In this document: positions 8,959 to 17,296 of the stretch, in pieces
Layout: every line of letters begins with the position of its first letter
Numbering within the stretch: position 1 is the stretch's first letter
NCBI GenBank assembly: GCA_022825825.1
Contig: JAJDWA010000040.1
Span: 74,488-138,487, forward strand
From: Candidatus Poribacteria bacterium
GTDB lineage: Bacteria; Poribacteria; WGA-4E; WGA-3G
DNA: 64,000 nt
Reading direction: 5' to 3'
The notes under the pieces: model-generated
Seen by the model: only the letters and a program-made list of their open reading frames with translations
The model's database searches: none
Told to the model about the DNA's origin: nothing
Made by a program: the position numbers and the translations under genes

Positions 8959-8987
8959 TTGACAAAATAATCTCAATTTTGTAAAAT
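8959..8987 (+). promoter_or_regulatory. Sigma-70-type promoter for the aldo/keto reductase gene
   Basis: TTGACA, 17-base spacer, TAAAAT; predicted transcription start near 8994, about 23 bases before the ATG. Close to consensus. Confidence 0.75.
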
Positions 8988-9016
8988 GATAACAAGTCAT
9001 GTAGAGGAGGATAGTG

Positions 9017-9955
9017 ATGCGACAGAGCAATTTTGGCAAAACCGGTTTGACCGTCTCCGAAGTCGGCATGGGCACATGGGAACTCGGCGGGCGGGAATGG
9101 GGAGATATCAACGAAAAAGAGGCTATTGATCTCCTCCGATACGCTTTTGAAAAAGGTGTTACCTTTTACGATACTGCTGACCAATACGGTGGTGGGCGCG
9201 CTGAACGCCTTTTAGGTGAAGCATTTTCTGCACTCGGCAATAGAGTTGTTATCGCAACAAAACTCGGATATGAATTGGACTCTGATGGTTGGATCAGTCA
9301 AGGTGGAGAAGTTCCTGTGTTCAACGCATCGCGCAACTATATCCGTCAAGCGGTTGAAGGCAGTCTTACCCGATTGAAAAGGGATGCGATAGACATCTAT
9401 CAATTTCACGCGCCACCCCCAGCGGAAATGTGGGATGAAGCGTTCGGTACAATGGAGGAACTCAAATCCGAAGGCAAAATCCGATTTTATGGGTTATGCC
9501 TCGGAAATGAAACACAGGCACTGAAAGCAATAGCGGAAACCGGCATTTCCTCCTTAATGCTCACCTACAACATCCTTAACCAAGATATGGCGCAGCCTGT
9601 CATGGAAACAGCCACCGAAAAAAGGGTTGCGGTTGTAGCGCGTCAGCCGTTGTCATCAGGTTTGCTTTCTGGGCAGCTCAATGCAGACACAGTGTTTGCT
9701 GAAAACGATTATCGCAAGACGTGGCCTCGTGAGAAATTTCTTGCAGATTTAGAAAAAGTTGAAAAAATCAAATCGGTTATAGGAGATAAAGCGCGAAGCC
9801 TGCCGCAAGCTGCCTTAAAATTTATTTTGGCACACCCAGCGGTCTGTTGTGTTATTCCGGGCATGATGTCTCCCGCGCAAGTTGATGATGGCGTTGCAAC
9901 CTCTGGTGCTGCCCCTCTACCTGCGGCTGTTCTGGAAAAACTACGCGAAAATTAG
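9017..9955 (+). CDS. Aldo/keto reductase
   Basis: 312 residues, a (beta/alpha)8 NADPH-dependent reductase. Visible family motifs are GMGTWELGG near the start; the catalytic Asp and Tyr in FYDTADQYGGGRAERLLGEA; Lys in VIATKLGY; and His in IYQFHAPPP. Later come GLCLGNE, LTYNILNQD (strand 6) and ARQPLSSGLLSG. Family members interconvert aldehydes/ketones and alcohols, often with sugar substrates. The start was taken as ATG 9017 because GAGGAGG lies six bases upstream; the GTG at 9014 would be too close. The next gene follows by 10 bases, so the two are co-transcribed from the promoter at 8959. Confidence 0.92.
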   Translation: MRQSNFGKTGLTVSEVGMGTWELGGREWGDINEKEAIDLLRYAFEKGVTFYDTADQYGGGRAERLLGEAFSALGNRVVIATKLGYELDSDGWISQGGEVPVFNASRNYIRQAVEGSLTRLKRDAIDIYQFHAPPPAEMWDEAFGTMEELKSEGKIRFYGLCLGNETQALKAIAETGISSLMLTYNILNQDMAQPVMETATEKRVAVVARQPLSSGLLSGQLNADTVFAENDYRKTWPREKFLADLEKVEKIKSVIGDKARSLPQAALKFILAHPAVCCVIPGMMSPAQVDDGVATSGAAPLPAAVLEKLREN

Positions 9956-9965
9956 GAAGTAACAC

Positions 9966-10271
9966 ATGAAAGTCATTGCGGATTTGTGTGTTGTGCCAAT
10001 GGGTGTTGGTGTATCTGTCTCGAAATATGTCACTGCGTGTGAAAATGTGCTGAAAGAAGCAGGCTTAAAGACAAAACTGCACGCTTACGGCACCAACATT
10101 GAAGGCGAATGGGACGCAGTATTTGATGCGATTAGACGATGCCATGAAGTAGTGCATGAGATGGGCGCACCGAGAATTACAACTACACTCAAATTTGGCA
10201 CACGGATTGATAGATCACAAACGATGGAAGATAAGGTTGACAGCGTTCAAAAACAGTTAGCAGCAGAATGA
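9966..10271 (+). CDS. MTH1187/YqgV-family thiamine-binding-type protein
   Basis: 101 residues, typical for this small ferredoxin-like fold family (thiamine-binding domain, formerly DUF77). Recognised from the N-terminal strand MKVIADLCVVPMGVGVSVSK, the central LKTKLHAYGTNIEGEWDAVFDAIRRCHEVV and APRITTTLKFGTRIDR. Members form tetramers, and some bind thiamine or its pyrimidine part. The gene is ten bases behind the aldo/keto reductase and belongs to its transcript. A thiamine-phosphate synthase gene lies 51 kb away in this window, but no direct link is visible. Confidence 0.88.
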   Translation: MKVIADLCVVPMGVGVSVSKYVTACENVLKEAGLKTKLHAYGTNIEGEWDAVFDAIRRCHEVVHEMGAPRITTTLKFGTRIDRSQTMEDKVDSVQKQLAAE

Positions 10272-10296
10272 TTGATATTTTTTACAAAAAAAGTCT

Positions 10297-10324
10297 TGAC
10301 TTTTTTTGACATGCTGCTACAATG
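10297..10324 (+). promoter_or_regulatory. Sigma-70-type promoter for the tandem secreted-protein family
   Basis: TTGACT, 16-base spacer, TACAAT. Predicted start near 10331 gives a leader of about 158 bases to the ATG at 10489. The leader contains the small hairpin TGCATT/AATGCA (10383-10400). Confidence 0.6.
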
Positions 10325-10488
10325 GTCCGAAGATGTAATATTTTTTGCATTTACTTTAGTAGGACTTACGCAAAATTAAGTCTGCATTTCTAAGAATGCA
10401 TAATAAATTATGCTACTACAAACACAGGAACGTTTGAAAACAAGTAGAATACTAAGAATTACTACAAAATAATGTAGGAGGTTAATTA

Positions 10489-11676
10489 ATGTTCAGAAAA
10501 TTGTGTATAATAGGATTGGTTTGTCTGATGAGTCTTTCAGTAATGACGCTAACTGCTAATGCCCAAGAGCAAATTCTCGGTCCGTGGCTTTGGATGATTG
10601 TTAAATTGGACGGTGGGGGTGGCGCAGCTGCTACCGATATCGATTCCCTGGCAGATGCCAGTAATGACAAAGTTACCGAAGAAATGGTAGCTAAAAATGG
10701 AGCAAAAGAAGGGGACGAGGTCGGAGATTATGAGTGGACACTCGCTGAATTGCCCGCAAACGGTGACATCAATACTGTTGTCAATGAAACGGGAATGGCA
10801 GAAGGTGCGTTGGATCACATTACTTCATACGCACTTTATACATACAAATCGGATAAGGCACAAAAGGTGACAATGAAAACCGGTAGTGATGATTCTATCA
10901 AAGTCTGGCTCAATGGTAAAGTCGTTTTTAAAAATGCTGTGAACCGTGGACGTGGTATGTGGCAAGATGAGTTCGGAATTAGCCTGAAACAAGGTGACAA
11001 CTTGATAATGGTCAAAGTCAGTGAAGCTGGTGGCGGTTGGGGCATGCACGTCGGTATTTCTGAAACGCCCTTCGTTCCTATAGAAGATATTTTGACAGAT
11101 TGGCTTTGGATGATCGTCAAAGAACCCGGCAATCAAGGCGGCGCTGCTGCCACCGACGTTGATTCTCTTGCCGCGGCAAGCAAGGATAAGGTTACTGAAA
11201 AAAAGGTGGCCAGAGATGCAGCAACTGAAGGGGACGAGGTCGGAGATTATGAGTGGACACTTGCTGATTTGCCACAAAATGGAAACCTTGATGAAATTGC
11301 CAATCTAATGAAAGTACAAGGTGGTTTGGACGACATAACAGCTTACGGACTCGTTACACTTATCGCTGACGAAGCTCAGGAAGTCCAAATGTTAACCGGT
11401 AGTGATGATTCTATTAAAGTCTGGCTCAACGGTGAAGTCGTTTTTAAAAATGCTGTTAACCGTGGAAGATCCAGATGGCAAGATGAATTTACAATTAAGC
11501 TGAAACGAGGGAAAAACCTGTTAATGGTCAAAGTCAGTGATCGTGGCGGTGGCTGGGGTATGCACGTCGGTGTTCGAAGTGAAGTAGAAACTGCCTATAC
11601 ACCCGCCGGAGGACTAAGTGTTGAAGCAGCAGGTAAGTTTATCACTACCTGGGGTAAATTGAAAGGTGCGAAATAA
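10489..11676 (+). CDS. Secreted two-domain PA14/CBM-like beta-sandwich protein with conserved W-G tail
   Basis: 395 residues. Signal peptide 1-25 (CLMSLSVMTLTANAQ). Two tandem domains (about 28-198 and 200-370) each begin W-L-W-M-I-V-K and contain GSDDSIKVWLNG, then VVFKNAVNRGR, W-Q-D-E-F and GGGWGMHVG. The D-D-S-I-K-V-W-L-N-G and L-x-x-G-x-N-x-L-(L/M)-V-K-V pattern is that of carbohydrate-binding-like sandwich domains appended to glycosidases and lectin-like adhesins. The chain ends VEAAGKFITTWGKLKGAK, the shared C-terminal tail. Good Shine-Dalgarno GGAGG. First of three paralogues in a row; its first domain is nearly identical in DNA to that of the gene at 12857. Probably an extracellular glycan-binding protein (inference). 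Confidence 0.85.
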   Translation: MFRKLCIIGLVCLMSLSVMTLTANAQEQILGPWLWMIVKLDGGGGAAATDIDSLADASNDKVTEEMVAKNGAKEGDEVGDYEWTLAELPANGDINTVVNETGMAEGALDHITSYALYTYKSDKAQKVTMKTGSDDSIKVWLNGKVVFKNAVNRGRGMWQDEFGISLKQGDNLIMVKVSEAGGGWGMHVGISETPFVPIEDILTDWLWMIVKEPGNQGGAAATDVDSLAAASKDKVTEKKVARDAATEGDEVGDYEWTLADLPQNGNLDEIANLMKVQGGLDDITAYGLVTLIADEAQEVQMLTGSDDSIKVWLNGEVVFKNAVNRGRSRWQDEFTIKLKRGKNLLMVKVSDRGGGWGMHVGVRSEVETAYTPAGGLSVEAAGKFITTWGKLKGAK

Positions 11677-11684
11677 TTGGTTCT

Positions 11685-11708
11685 ATACAACATGTTAACA
11701 TGTTGTAT
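11685..11708. promoter_or_regulatory. 24-bp perfect palindrome after the stop codon
   Basis: ATACAACATGTT followed by its exact reverse complement, starting nine bases after the stop of the preceding gene. It may form a 10-bp hairpin with loop TTAA, but no T-run follows. It could be a terminator-like structure or an operator. Confidence 0.45.
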
Positions 11709-11734
11709 CTGACCCTATAGTCCAATATCTGGTT

Positions 11735-11856
11735 GTCTGAATCACGGAAGGCGTGGAGAACACGGAAAGAAAAATGTTTTGATAATCCAACCTGTTTACT
11801 TGTAAAGGTAAATATGGAAACACAAAAATATTTTCCGTGTTCTCCGAGATTCAGAC
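11735..11856. repeat. MITE-like inverted repeat with GTCTGAATC ends
   Basis: GTCTGAATCACGGA at 11735 and GAGAACACGGAAA shortly after are mirrored by TTTTCCGTGTTCTCCGAGAT TCAGAC at 11831-11856, giving a 122-bp element with long imperfect terminal inverted repeats. A related half-copy, GTCTGAATCGCGGAGGACAC, is at 49635. Confidence 0.6.
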
Positions 11857-11917
11857 AGAAAAGAGATCAGAATGACCGAAAAACTACTACATAATTAATA
11901 TATAGGAGGTCTTGTAA

Positions 11918-12598
11918 ATGTTCAGGAAGTTATGTATAATAGGGTTGGCTTGCCTGATGAGTCTTTCCGTGATGACGCTCACTGCTGATGCTCAGCAAAA
12001 AATTCTTGGTCCGTATCTTTGGATGATTGTTAAATTGAACGGTGGGGGTGGCGCAGCTGCTACCAATGTTGATTCACTTGATGACGCCAGCGATGGAAAA
12101 GTCACCGAGGAGAAAGTCGCCAAAAACGGGGCAAGAGAAGGAGACGAAGTTGGTGATTATGAGTGGACACCTGGCACACTTACCAATAACGGGGACATTA
12201 ATGCCCTCATTAATAACATTGGTATGGCGGCGGGTGCTCTTGATCATATAACGTCTTATGCGCTAATTATCCTCAAAACGAAAAGAGCGCAAGCAAACGT
12301 GGCGACGGGTGTCAGTAGTGATGACTCAGTTAAGGTCTGGGTTAACGGTGAAGTCGTTCATACCCATGCAACGAACCGCGGCCGAGGGAATGATAACAGT
12401 TTCCAAGATCATTTCAAGATTGATCTAAAAAAAGGAAATAATTTGATAATGATAAAGGTCAGTGAAGCTGGTGGTGGATGGGGTATGCACTTCGGTGTAG
12501 GTGGCGACTATGAACTTGCTGAGATTGATGCCATTCTACCAGTTGAACCCGTTGGCAAATTAACAACGCAATGGGCACAAATTAAGAATATCCGGTAA
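11918..12598 (+). CDS. Secreted single-domain PA14/CBM-like protein with conserved W-G tail
   Basis: 226 residues; paralogue of the genes on both sides but with only one domain. Signal peptide (FRKLCIIGLACLMSLSVM, cut after ADA). The domain runs from GPYLWMIVKLNGGGGAAATN to GGGWGMHFGVG with SDDSVKVWVNGEVV in the middle. The C-terminus is VEPVGKLTTQWAQIKNIR, matching the shared tail except that Gly after Trp is Ala. Shine-Dalgarno AGGAGG eight bases before ATG. A proper rho-independent terminator follows at 12635. Likely an extracellular carbohydrate- or surface-binding protein (inference). Confidence 0.83.
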   Translation: MFRKLCIIGLACLMSLSVMTLTADAQQKILGPYLWMIVKLNGGGGAAATNVDSLDDASDGKVTEEKVAKNGAREGDEVGDYEWTPGTLTNNGDINALINNIGMAAGALDHITSYALIILKTKRAQANVATGVSSDDSVKVWVNGEVVHTHATNRGRGNDNSFQDHFKIDLKKGNNLIMIKVSEAGGGWGMHFGVGGDYELAEIDAILPVEPVGKLTTQWAQIKNIR

Positions 12599-12634
12599 TC
12601 TGATCTGATATCTCACTAAGTGTTGTTTTCGGTT

Positions 12635-12659
12635 TTCTCTTTATTTAAAGAGAATTTTT
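12635..12659 (+). terminator. Rho-independent terminator
   Basis: TTCTCTTT-ATTT-AAAGAGAA stem-loop followed directly by TTTTT, 37 bases after the stop codon of the preceding gene. Confidence 0.8.
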
Positions 12660-12670
12660 ACAATTAAACT

Positions 12671-12699
12671 TTGTATAAACCCTTAAATTATTGTATAAT
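12671..12699 (+). promoter_or_regulatory. Sigma-70-type promoter
   Basis: TTGTAT, 17-base spacer, perfect TATAAT. Start near 12706; leader of about 150 bases to the ATG at 12857. Confidence 0.65.
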
Positions 12700-12740
12700 T
12701 ATTTGTGTTTTTTAAGTTTGATTTAATTTAGGTTTTTTGT

Positions 12741-12843
12741 TAAACTAATTAAGAAATAGTCGTTTATCTTTAAAATAAATTAGAAATTGATGTTCTAAAG
12801 ATAAATGACGTTAATTAACTGTTTTATTTTGTTAACAAAATAA
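12741..12843 (+). promoter_or_regulatory. Leader with a long imperfect inverted repeat and a 20-bp palindrome at the RBS
   Basis: GTCGTTTATCTTTA (12759-12772) pairs with TAAAGATAAATGAC (12796-12809) at 13 of 14 positions. A perfect 20-bp palindrome (half TTATTTTGTT) at 12824-12843 ends one base before ATGGAGG, the Shine-Dalgarno of the gene at 12857. A structured leader able to affect translation is plausible but not proved. Confidence 0.45.
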
Positions 12844-12856
12844 ATGGAGGTTTCTC

Positions 12857-14050
12857 ATGTATAAGAAACTAATTGTATTAGGTTTAGCGTTTCTAATGAT
12901 TCTTTCAGTTATGCCACGCACGGCTGATGCTCAAGAACAAATTCTCGGTCCGTGGCTTTGGATGATTGTTAAATTGGACGGTGGGGGTGGCGCAGCTGCT
13001 ACCGATATCGATTCCCTGGCAGATGCAAGCGATAATAAAGTCACTGAAGCAGCGGTGGCTCAAAATGGCGCAAAAGAAGGGGACGTTGTTGGAGATTATA
13101 AGTGGACACTCGCTGAATTGCCCGCAAACGGTGACATCAATACTGTTGTCAATGAAACGGGAATGGCAGAAGGTGCGTTGGATCATATTACTTCATACGC
13201 ACTTTATACATACAAATCGGATAAGGCACAAGAGGCGACAATGAAAACCGGTAGTGATGATTCTATCAAAGTTTGGGTCAATGGTGAAGTCGCTTTTACC
13301 AATGCTGTCAACCGTGGACGTGGCATGTGGCAAGATGAGTTCGGAATTAGCCTGAAACAAGGTGACAACTTGATAATGGTCAAAATCAGCGAAGCTGGTG
13401 GCGGTTGGGGCATGCACGTCGGTATCCTTGAACAGCCCTTTGTCCCTGTAGTAGATATTTTGACAGATTGGCTTTGGATGATTGCCCGAGCTGAAGAAGG
13501 ACAGGGCGGCGCAGCTGCCACAGATGTAGATTTACTGGCCGTTGCAAGCAAGGATGTAGTTACCGAAGAGATGATAGCTACAATTGGTGCAGCTGAAGGC
13601 GACAGCCTCGGTGATCACGATTGGACACTCGCTGAATTGCCACAAGATGGAAACCTTGATACTATTGCTACTATAATGGAAGTAGAAGGTGCTTTTGACC
13701 ACATAACAGCTTATGGGCTCGTTACACTTGTCGCTGACGAAGCTAAGGAAGTCCAATTGTTAGCTGGAAGTGATGATTCCATCAAAGCCTGGCTCAATGG
13801 TGAAGTCATTATCAGTAATGCGGTTAACCGTGGCAGATCCAGATGGCAAGAAGAGGTTACAGTTAATCTGCAAAAAGGTGACAACATATTGCTGGTCAAA
13901 GTCAGTGATGCTGGCGGTGGCTGGGGCATGCACTTCGGTATTCGAGGCACCGCGGAAACTGCCTATAAATCACCTGCTGATTTGGGCACTGCTGTTGAAG
14001 CTAAGGATAAACTCATCACGACTTGGGGTAAATTAAAAGGCGCCAAGTAA
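12857..14050 (+). CDS. Secreted two-domain PA14/CBM-like protein with conserved W-G tail (paralogue)
   Basis: 397 residues with the same plan as the gene at 10489: signal peptide (LAFLMILSVMPRTADA), domain 1 (about 28-198), domain 2 (about 200-372), tail VEAKDKLITTWGKLKGAK. Domain 1 DNA shares two blocks of more than 80 bases that appear identical with 10573-10658 and 10733-10816, while the signal-peptide coding DNA and domain 2 differ clearly. This implies recent gene conversion. In domain 2 the usual S-I-K-V-W-L-N-G reads SIKAWLNG. Own promoter at 12671 and a strong terminator at 14102, so it is a separate transcription unit. Function as for its paralogues, inferred to be extracellular binding. 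Confidence 0.85.
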   Translation: MYKKLIVLGLAFLMILSVMPRTADAQEQILGPWLWMIVKLDGGGGAAATDIDSLADASDNKVTEAAVAQNGAKEGDVVGDYKWTLAELPANGDINTVVNETGMAEGALDHITSYALYTYKSDKAQEATMKTGSDDSIKVWVNGEVAFTNAVNRGRGMWQDEFGISLKQGDNLIMVKISEAGGGWGMHVGILEQPFVPVVDILTDWLWMIARAEEGQGGAAATDVDLLAVASKDVVTEEMIATIGAAEGDSLGDHDWTLAELPQDGNLDTIATIMEVEGAFDHITAYGLVTLVADEAKEVQLLAGSDDSIKAWLNGEVIISNAVNRGRSRWQEEVTVNLQKGDNILLVKVSDAGGGWGMHFGIRGTAETAYKSPADLGTAVEAKDKLITTWGKLKGAK

Positions 14051-14101
14051 CACTATGTCGTTTAGTAGCCACAATGTTGGTTGCTATCTAATCTATCATT
14101 C

Positions 14102-14145
14102 AAAAGACAGAAGGGCAATGCATTAGTATTGCCCTTCTGTCTTTT
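14102..14145. terminator. Strong terminator hairpin
   Basis: Perfect 18-bp stem AAAAGACAGAAGGGCAAT with its complement and an 8-base loop, the 3' arm ending CTTTT. It sits 51 bases after the stop of the preceding gene. The flanking A/T bases would allow bidirectional use with the convergent vWA gene. Confidence 0.85.
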
Positions 14146-14175
14146 AAGACGACTTTATCCGCCAATTATAGAAAT

Positions 14176-14250
14176 CCAAGTTGCTACGGACAAGATTTTA
14201 GACATGTAGACACCGTTTTTGAAATATAGATTCGCGAAAATTTCGTAGCA
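14176..14250 (-). repeat. Dispersed AT-rich repeat (inverted copy of the 35781 element)
   Basis: Read on the minus strand this gives CTACGAAATTTTCGCG, then CGGTGTCTACATGTCTAAAA and GTAGCAACTTGG, closely matching 35781-35867. A shortened relative is at 3601-3668. No ORF or known element family recognised. Confidence 0.6.
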
Positions 14251-14337
14251 ATTCAGTTTTTGCACTCATGGCACAATCTAACAGATTGATGCTCAAAGAT
14301 AATAATTTAGGTTATAGAAATGGAAAATCGGTCAGAT

Positions 14338-17130
14338 TTACACAGAACGGGATCTGTTTTTGGCAGCCAATAGGCGTGTCATAGTTCCTTCTGTTGATTG
14401 GGAAAGTGTTGTTTCAGATATGTTTTCATTGGTTGAGCGTTCACTTGAGGATGTAGTTTCCACGGTTGCATAAACGTCGCTATTGGCAAGCGAGTCAACA
14501 TCCGCTTTTTTCCGTGTAAGTTGTGTTAGCGTTTCGGGGAGAACTGACTCAGATTGCCTACGTAGTTGTGCCCGAAGTTCTGCGAAATATCCGCTTGCTA
14601 TGCTAAACCGTCGAAGAATCATTTCCAAAACAAACAGAGCAACAGCAATAATTAATAACGTATGCGAAAGCGACACCTGCTTTTCAATTAAGACACCTGC
14701 GGGGGCAGCCATTTGAGTTGCTGTCGGTTCATAAATACTATCTGTTTTCTCAGCAAGATTCTTTAGCATTGTGTGGTTGACACTAAAGTTTGCATATTCA
14801 GCAGGATAAGCAAGCGTTACCTTTTCCGTCAGTTTACTGTCATCGGTTTCACGTTTTGCTGTGACAATATAGGATCCGCTATCATTCATCTGAAATGTTC
14901 CGACATAGCGCATAGAACTTTCCTGCTGCAAATCAATAGATTGACTTGTTCCATTTGGACCTGCAACTTGAACTGTATAAGATGTAGGTGACGCATATTG
15001 CGTATCAATGACAACTTCTACCCTACCATTACGAGGCGAAACAATAAGATCAAAGTCTGTCTTTGCCCCTTCGGTTGGTAAAATCCAATTTATCACTTGT
15101 CCCCAAAACTTGCCAAAGTTTGACCACGGAATCCAATCTTTACTCCACACTGGTTTAACATCCGATGTCCATGCGATCGATTTTCCCAATCCATAGTGCC
15201 AACCGGCAAGAACGGGTTCGTCTTCATGGGATTTTATAAAAACCTGTGCGGAGGATTTTTCTGCTGTTGCAACATATCCGTGGAGGAGCGGTAACGTTTC
15301 AATACCTTCTAAAATTGGAGTTGTCGGACTCACTATTATCGGTTGGAATTGCTCTTGAATAATATAATTTTGAGTTTCTCGGACAGCGTCCATTAAAACT
15401 TTTGGTAATTCATGCACATTTTGAACAGGTATATACCGCCCATTTCCAGCCTTCGCGATTGCCTCAAGTAAGTCTTTGGCAGTATCACCAATCGCAATTG
15501 ATGTGATACCGATACGTGCCTCAGCCACCTTTTGTGCTATGTCAATAAACTCAGAATATGCTCCCTCAGATTTTCCGTCTGATAAAAGAATGATATGCTT
15601 CCGTTTCGCATCGGAGGCATTTAACATTTTGCCCGCAGTTTCTATTGCCGCTTTCATAACGGTTGTACCACCTGTCGGTTTGAGCCTGCCGACTACGTCA
15701 ATCAGTGCATCGTGATCTGATGTGAGAGAAGAAATATTGCGAAGTTTGACATCAAAACCGAGGACCGCTGCCTGATCCTTCGGATCCAAATTTCGAATTC
15801 CGGCACGTATTGCCGCAATGGCAAGTTCAATCTTCTTTTGTGATCGAACGTAGTTTGCCATACTTCCCGATGTATCAAGGACAAAAATAAGTGCTACGGA
15901 ATCTTTTTGTTCACGCGGCGTCATCTCCACAGGGAGCATGCGTTCTAACGTTGTGTCTGTCCAACCTCCAGGACCAAAAGTGTTGTCTCCCCCGATAGCC
16001 AGTAATCCATGCCCAAGATCACGCACATAAGTATCTATAATGTCCATTTGCTCAGATGAAAGTGTATCGGCAGAAATGTTGCTTAGTATCAATATATCGT
16101 TGTGTTGAAGCGTTACCAGTTCTATCGGTATTTCAGCAGCGGAAATTACATTTACGACAAAACCGTTCTCTTCAAGCACTGCTTTTAGCTTATCAGCATG
16201 TTCCAAATCACCTTCGGCATATAGGATATGGGGTTTATCCTGAATTTGCACTAGCCCGTAAGCTTGATTATTCTCAAGGATTTCGTCACTAACGTTTAAT
16301 TTCAGTTGATAAGTATGGGGAAGATCTTCGGATACCTGTTGGGTTGGTAAAGTTAACACATTTCTACCTTTTTGCAAGGGAAATTCAATGTCAGGAATTG
16401 GAACGTCATTGTGGTAGAGCGTTGCTGTTACCTTTGGAATACTCCCATCAGATTCAACGATTGCTTGGACTGCAAAGGACTGCTCTTTTCTAACTTGATT
16501 CGGCAGCTGCAATTCTTGGATACGGATAGCATCTTTTACGGTATTTAAAGGGACCGTCATAATTTCTATATCACTTGCAGAAAACAGCGGTAAAAAATCT
16601 GTGACGGAGGCACTACCGAGATTATGTATGCCATCGCTAAAAAGCACTATCCGTCGATGATAATTGGCAGGCAGTAGTTCAAGTGCTCGCTTGAGACTTG
16701 AGAGAATATCTGTAGAATCTTGCTCAACAGGTGATTCGTTCAGAACTGATGTTAGTGGTGGTTGCTCGTGTGCTGGTCCCATCCCAATTATGACGGATGT
16801 CTCCTGTGCAAAACTGATAACCCCAAATTGATCAGTCGGTTTCAATTTTGCTATAGCCTCATTAATTTGATGAATAGCTTTTTCTTCTTGGGAAGGTGCA
16901 ATGCTATCGGAAATATCAAGTAGGAATGCTACTGCAAGACGTTGTTCTGTACGAGTTTGTTGGAGATTTGCTAAGGCAAGGATCGCACATAAAAGCGCAG
17001 CACATCTGAGAAGAAAAGTGGTTCGTTTTCGCCACTTTGCTGCTATAACGTTTGTGCGCCATTGTCCGAAAATAAGAAAGGGGATAGCAACGAGTAATAT
17101 TAAGAAGAGGGGGGATCGGAAATCAAACAT
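14338..17130 (-). CDS. Membrane protein with two von Willebrand A domains and a glutamine-amidotransferase-like domain
   Basis: 930 residues. It starts FDFRSPLFLILLVAIPFL, a BatA-like N-terminal helix, with a second membrane segment at about 38-58. vWA domain 1 (about 65-240) carries the metal-site motif LLDISDSIAPS. A class-I glutamine-amidotransferase-like domain (about 305-415) contains ILYAEGDLEHADKLKAVLEE and LLAIGGDNTFGPGGW. vWA domain 2 (about 415-610) has FVLDTSGSM plus GTTVMKAA and ILLSDGKSEG. A beta-rich region and a last membrane helix (LLIIAVALFVLEMILRRF, about 840) follow, then a charged cytoplasmic tail. The architecture is that of large membrane-anchored vWA proteins near Bat operons in several phyla; binding partner unknown. 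Start ATG with GGGAGA. It stands alone here, without MoxR or Bat neighbours. Confidence 0.85.
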   Translation of the reverse strand: MFDFRSPLFLILLVAIPFLIFGQWRTNVIAAKWRKRTTFLLRCAALLCAILALANLQQTRTEQRLAVAFLLDISDSIAPSQEEKAIHQINEAIAKLKPTDQFGVISFAQETSVIIGMGPAHEQPPLTSVLNESPVEQDSTDILSSLKRALELLPANYHRRIVLFSDGIHNLGSASVTDFLPLFSASDIEIMTVPLNTVKDAIRIQELQLPNQVRKEQSFAVQAIVESDGSIPKVTATLYHNDVPIPDIEFPLQKGRNVLTLPTQQVSEDLPHTYQLKLNVSDEILENNQAYGLVQIQDKPHILYAEGDLEHADKLKAVLEENGFVVNVISAAEIPIELVTLQHNDILILSNISADTLSSEQMDIIDTYVRDLGHGLLAIGGDNTFGPGGWTDTTLERMLPVEMTPREQKDSVALIFVLDTSGSMANYVRSQKKIELAIAAIRAGIRNLDPKDQAAVLGFDVKLRNISSLTSDHDALIDVVGRLKPTGGTTVMKAAIETAGKMLNASDAKRKHIILLSDGKSEGAYSEFIDIAQKVAEARIGITSIAIGDTAKDLLEAIAKAGNGRYIPVQNVHELPKVLMDAVRETQNYIIQEQFQPIIVSPTTPILEGIETLPLLHGYVATAEKSSAQVFIKSHEDEPVLAGWHYGLGKSIAWTSDVKPVWSKDWIPWSNFGKFWGQVINWILPTEGAKTDFDLIVSPRNGRVEVVIDTQYASPTSYTVQVAGPNGTSQSIDLQQESSMRYVGTFQMNDSGSYIVTAKRETDDSKLTEKVTLAYPAEYANFSVNHTMLKNLAEKTDSIYEPTATQMAAPAGVLIEKQVSLSHTLLIIAVALFVLEMILRRFSIASGYFAELRAQLRRQSESVLPETLTQLTRKKADVDSLANSDVYATVETTSSSERSTNENISETTLSQSTEGTMTRLLAAKNRSRSV

Positions 17131-17296
17131 CTGTTAATTCTCCCGATAACTTCCGATATACTCTGCACGCTATCAAGAAAACCGAATATAGCGTTTGCCC
17201 ATCGCCTGTCTCTTAGTGTTCAAATAAAAAACAGCAACAAAATAGGCGAGACGCGTGGTGGGAAGTCTCTGAACGAATATCCCCAAAAATTGGGTT

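Noticed and set aside
10307..10324. TTGACA at 10307 as a -35 box
   Set aside because: It is only six bases from TACAAT; the TTGACT at 10297 gives a proper 16-base spacer.
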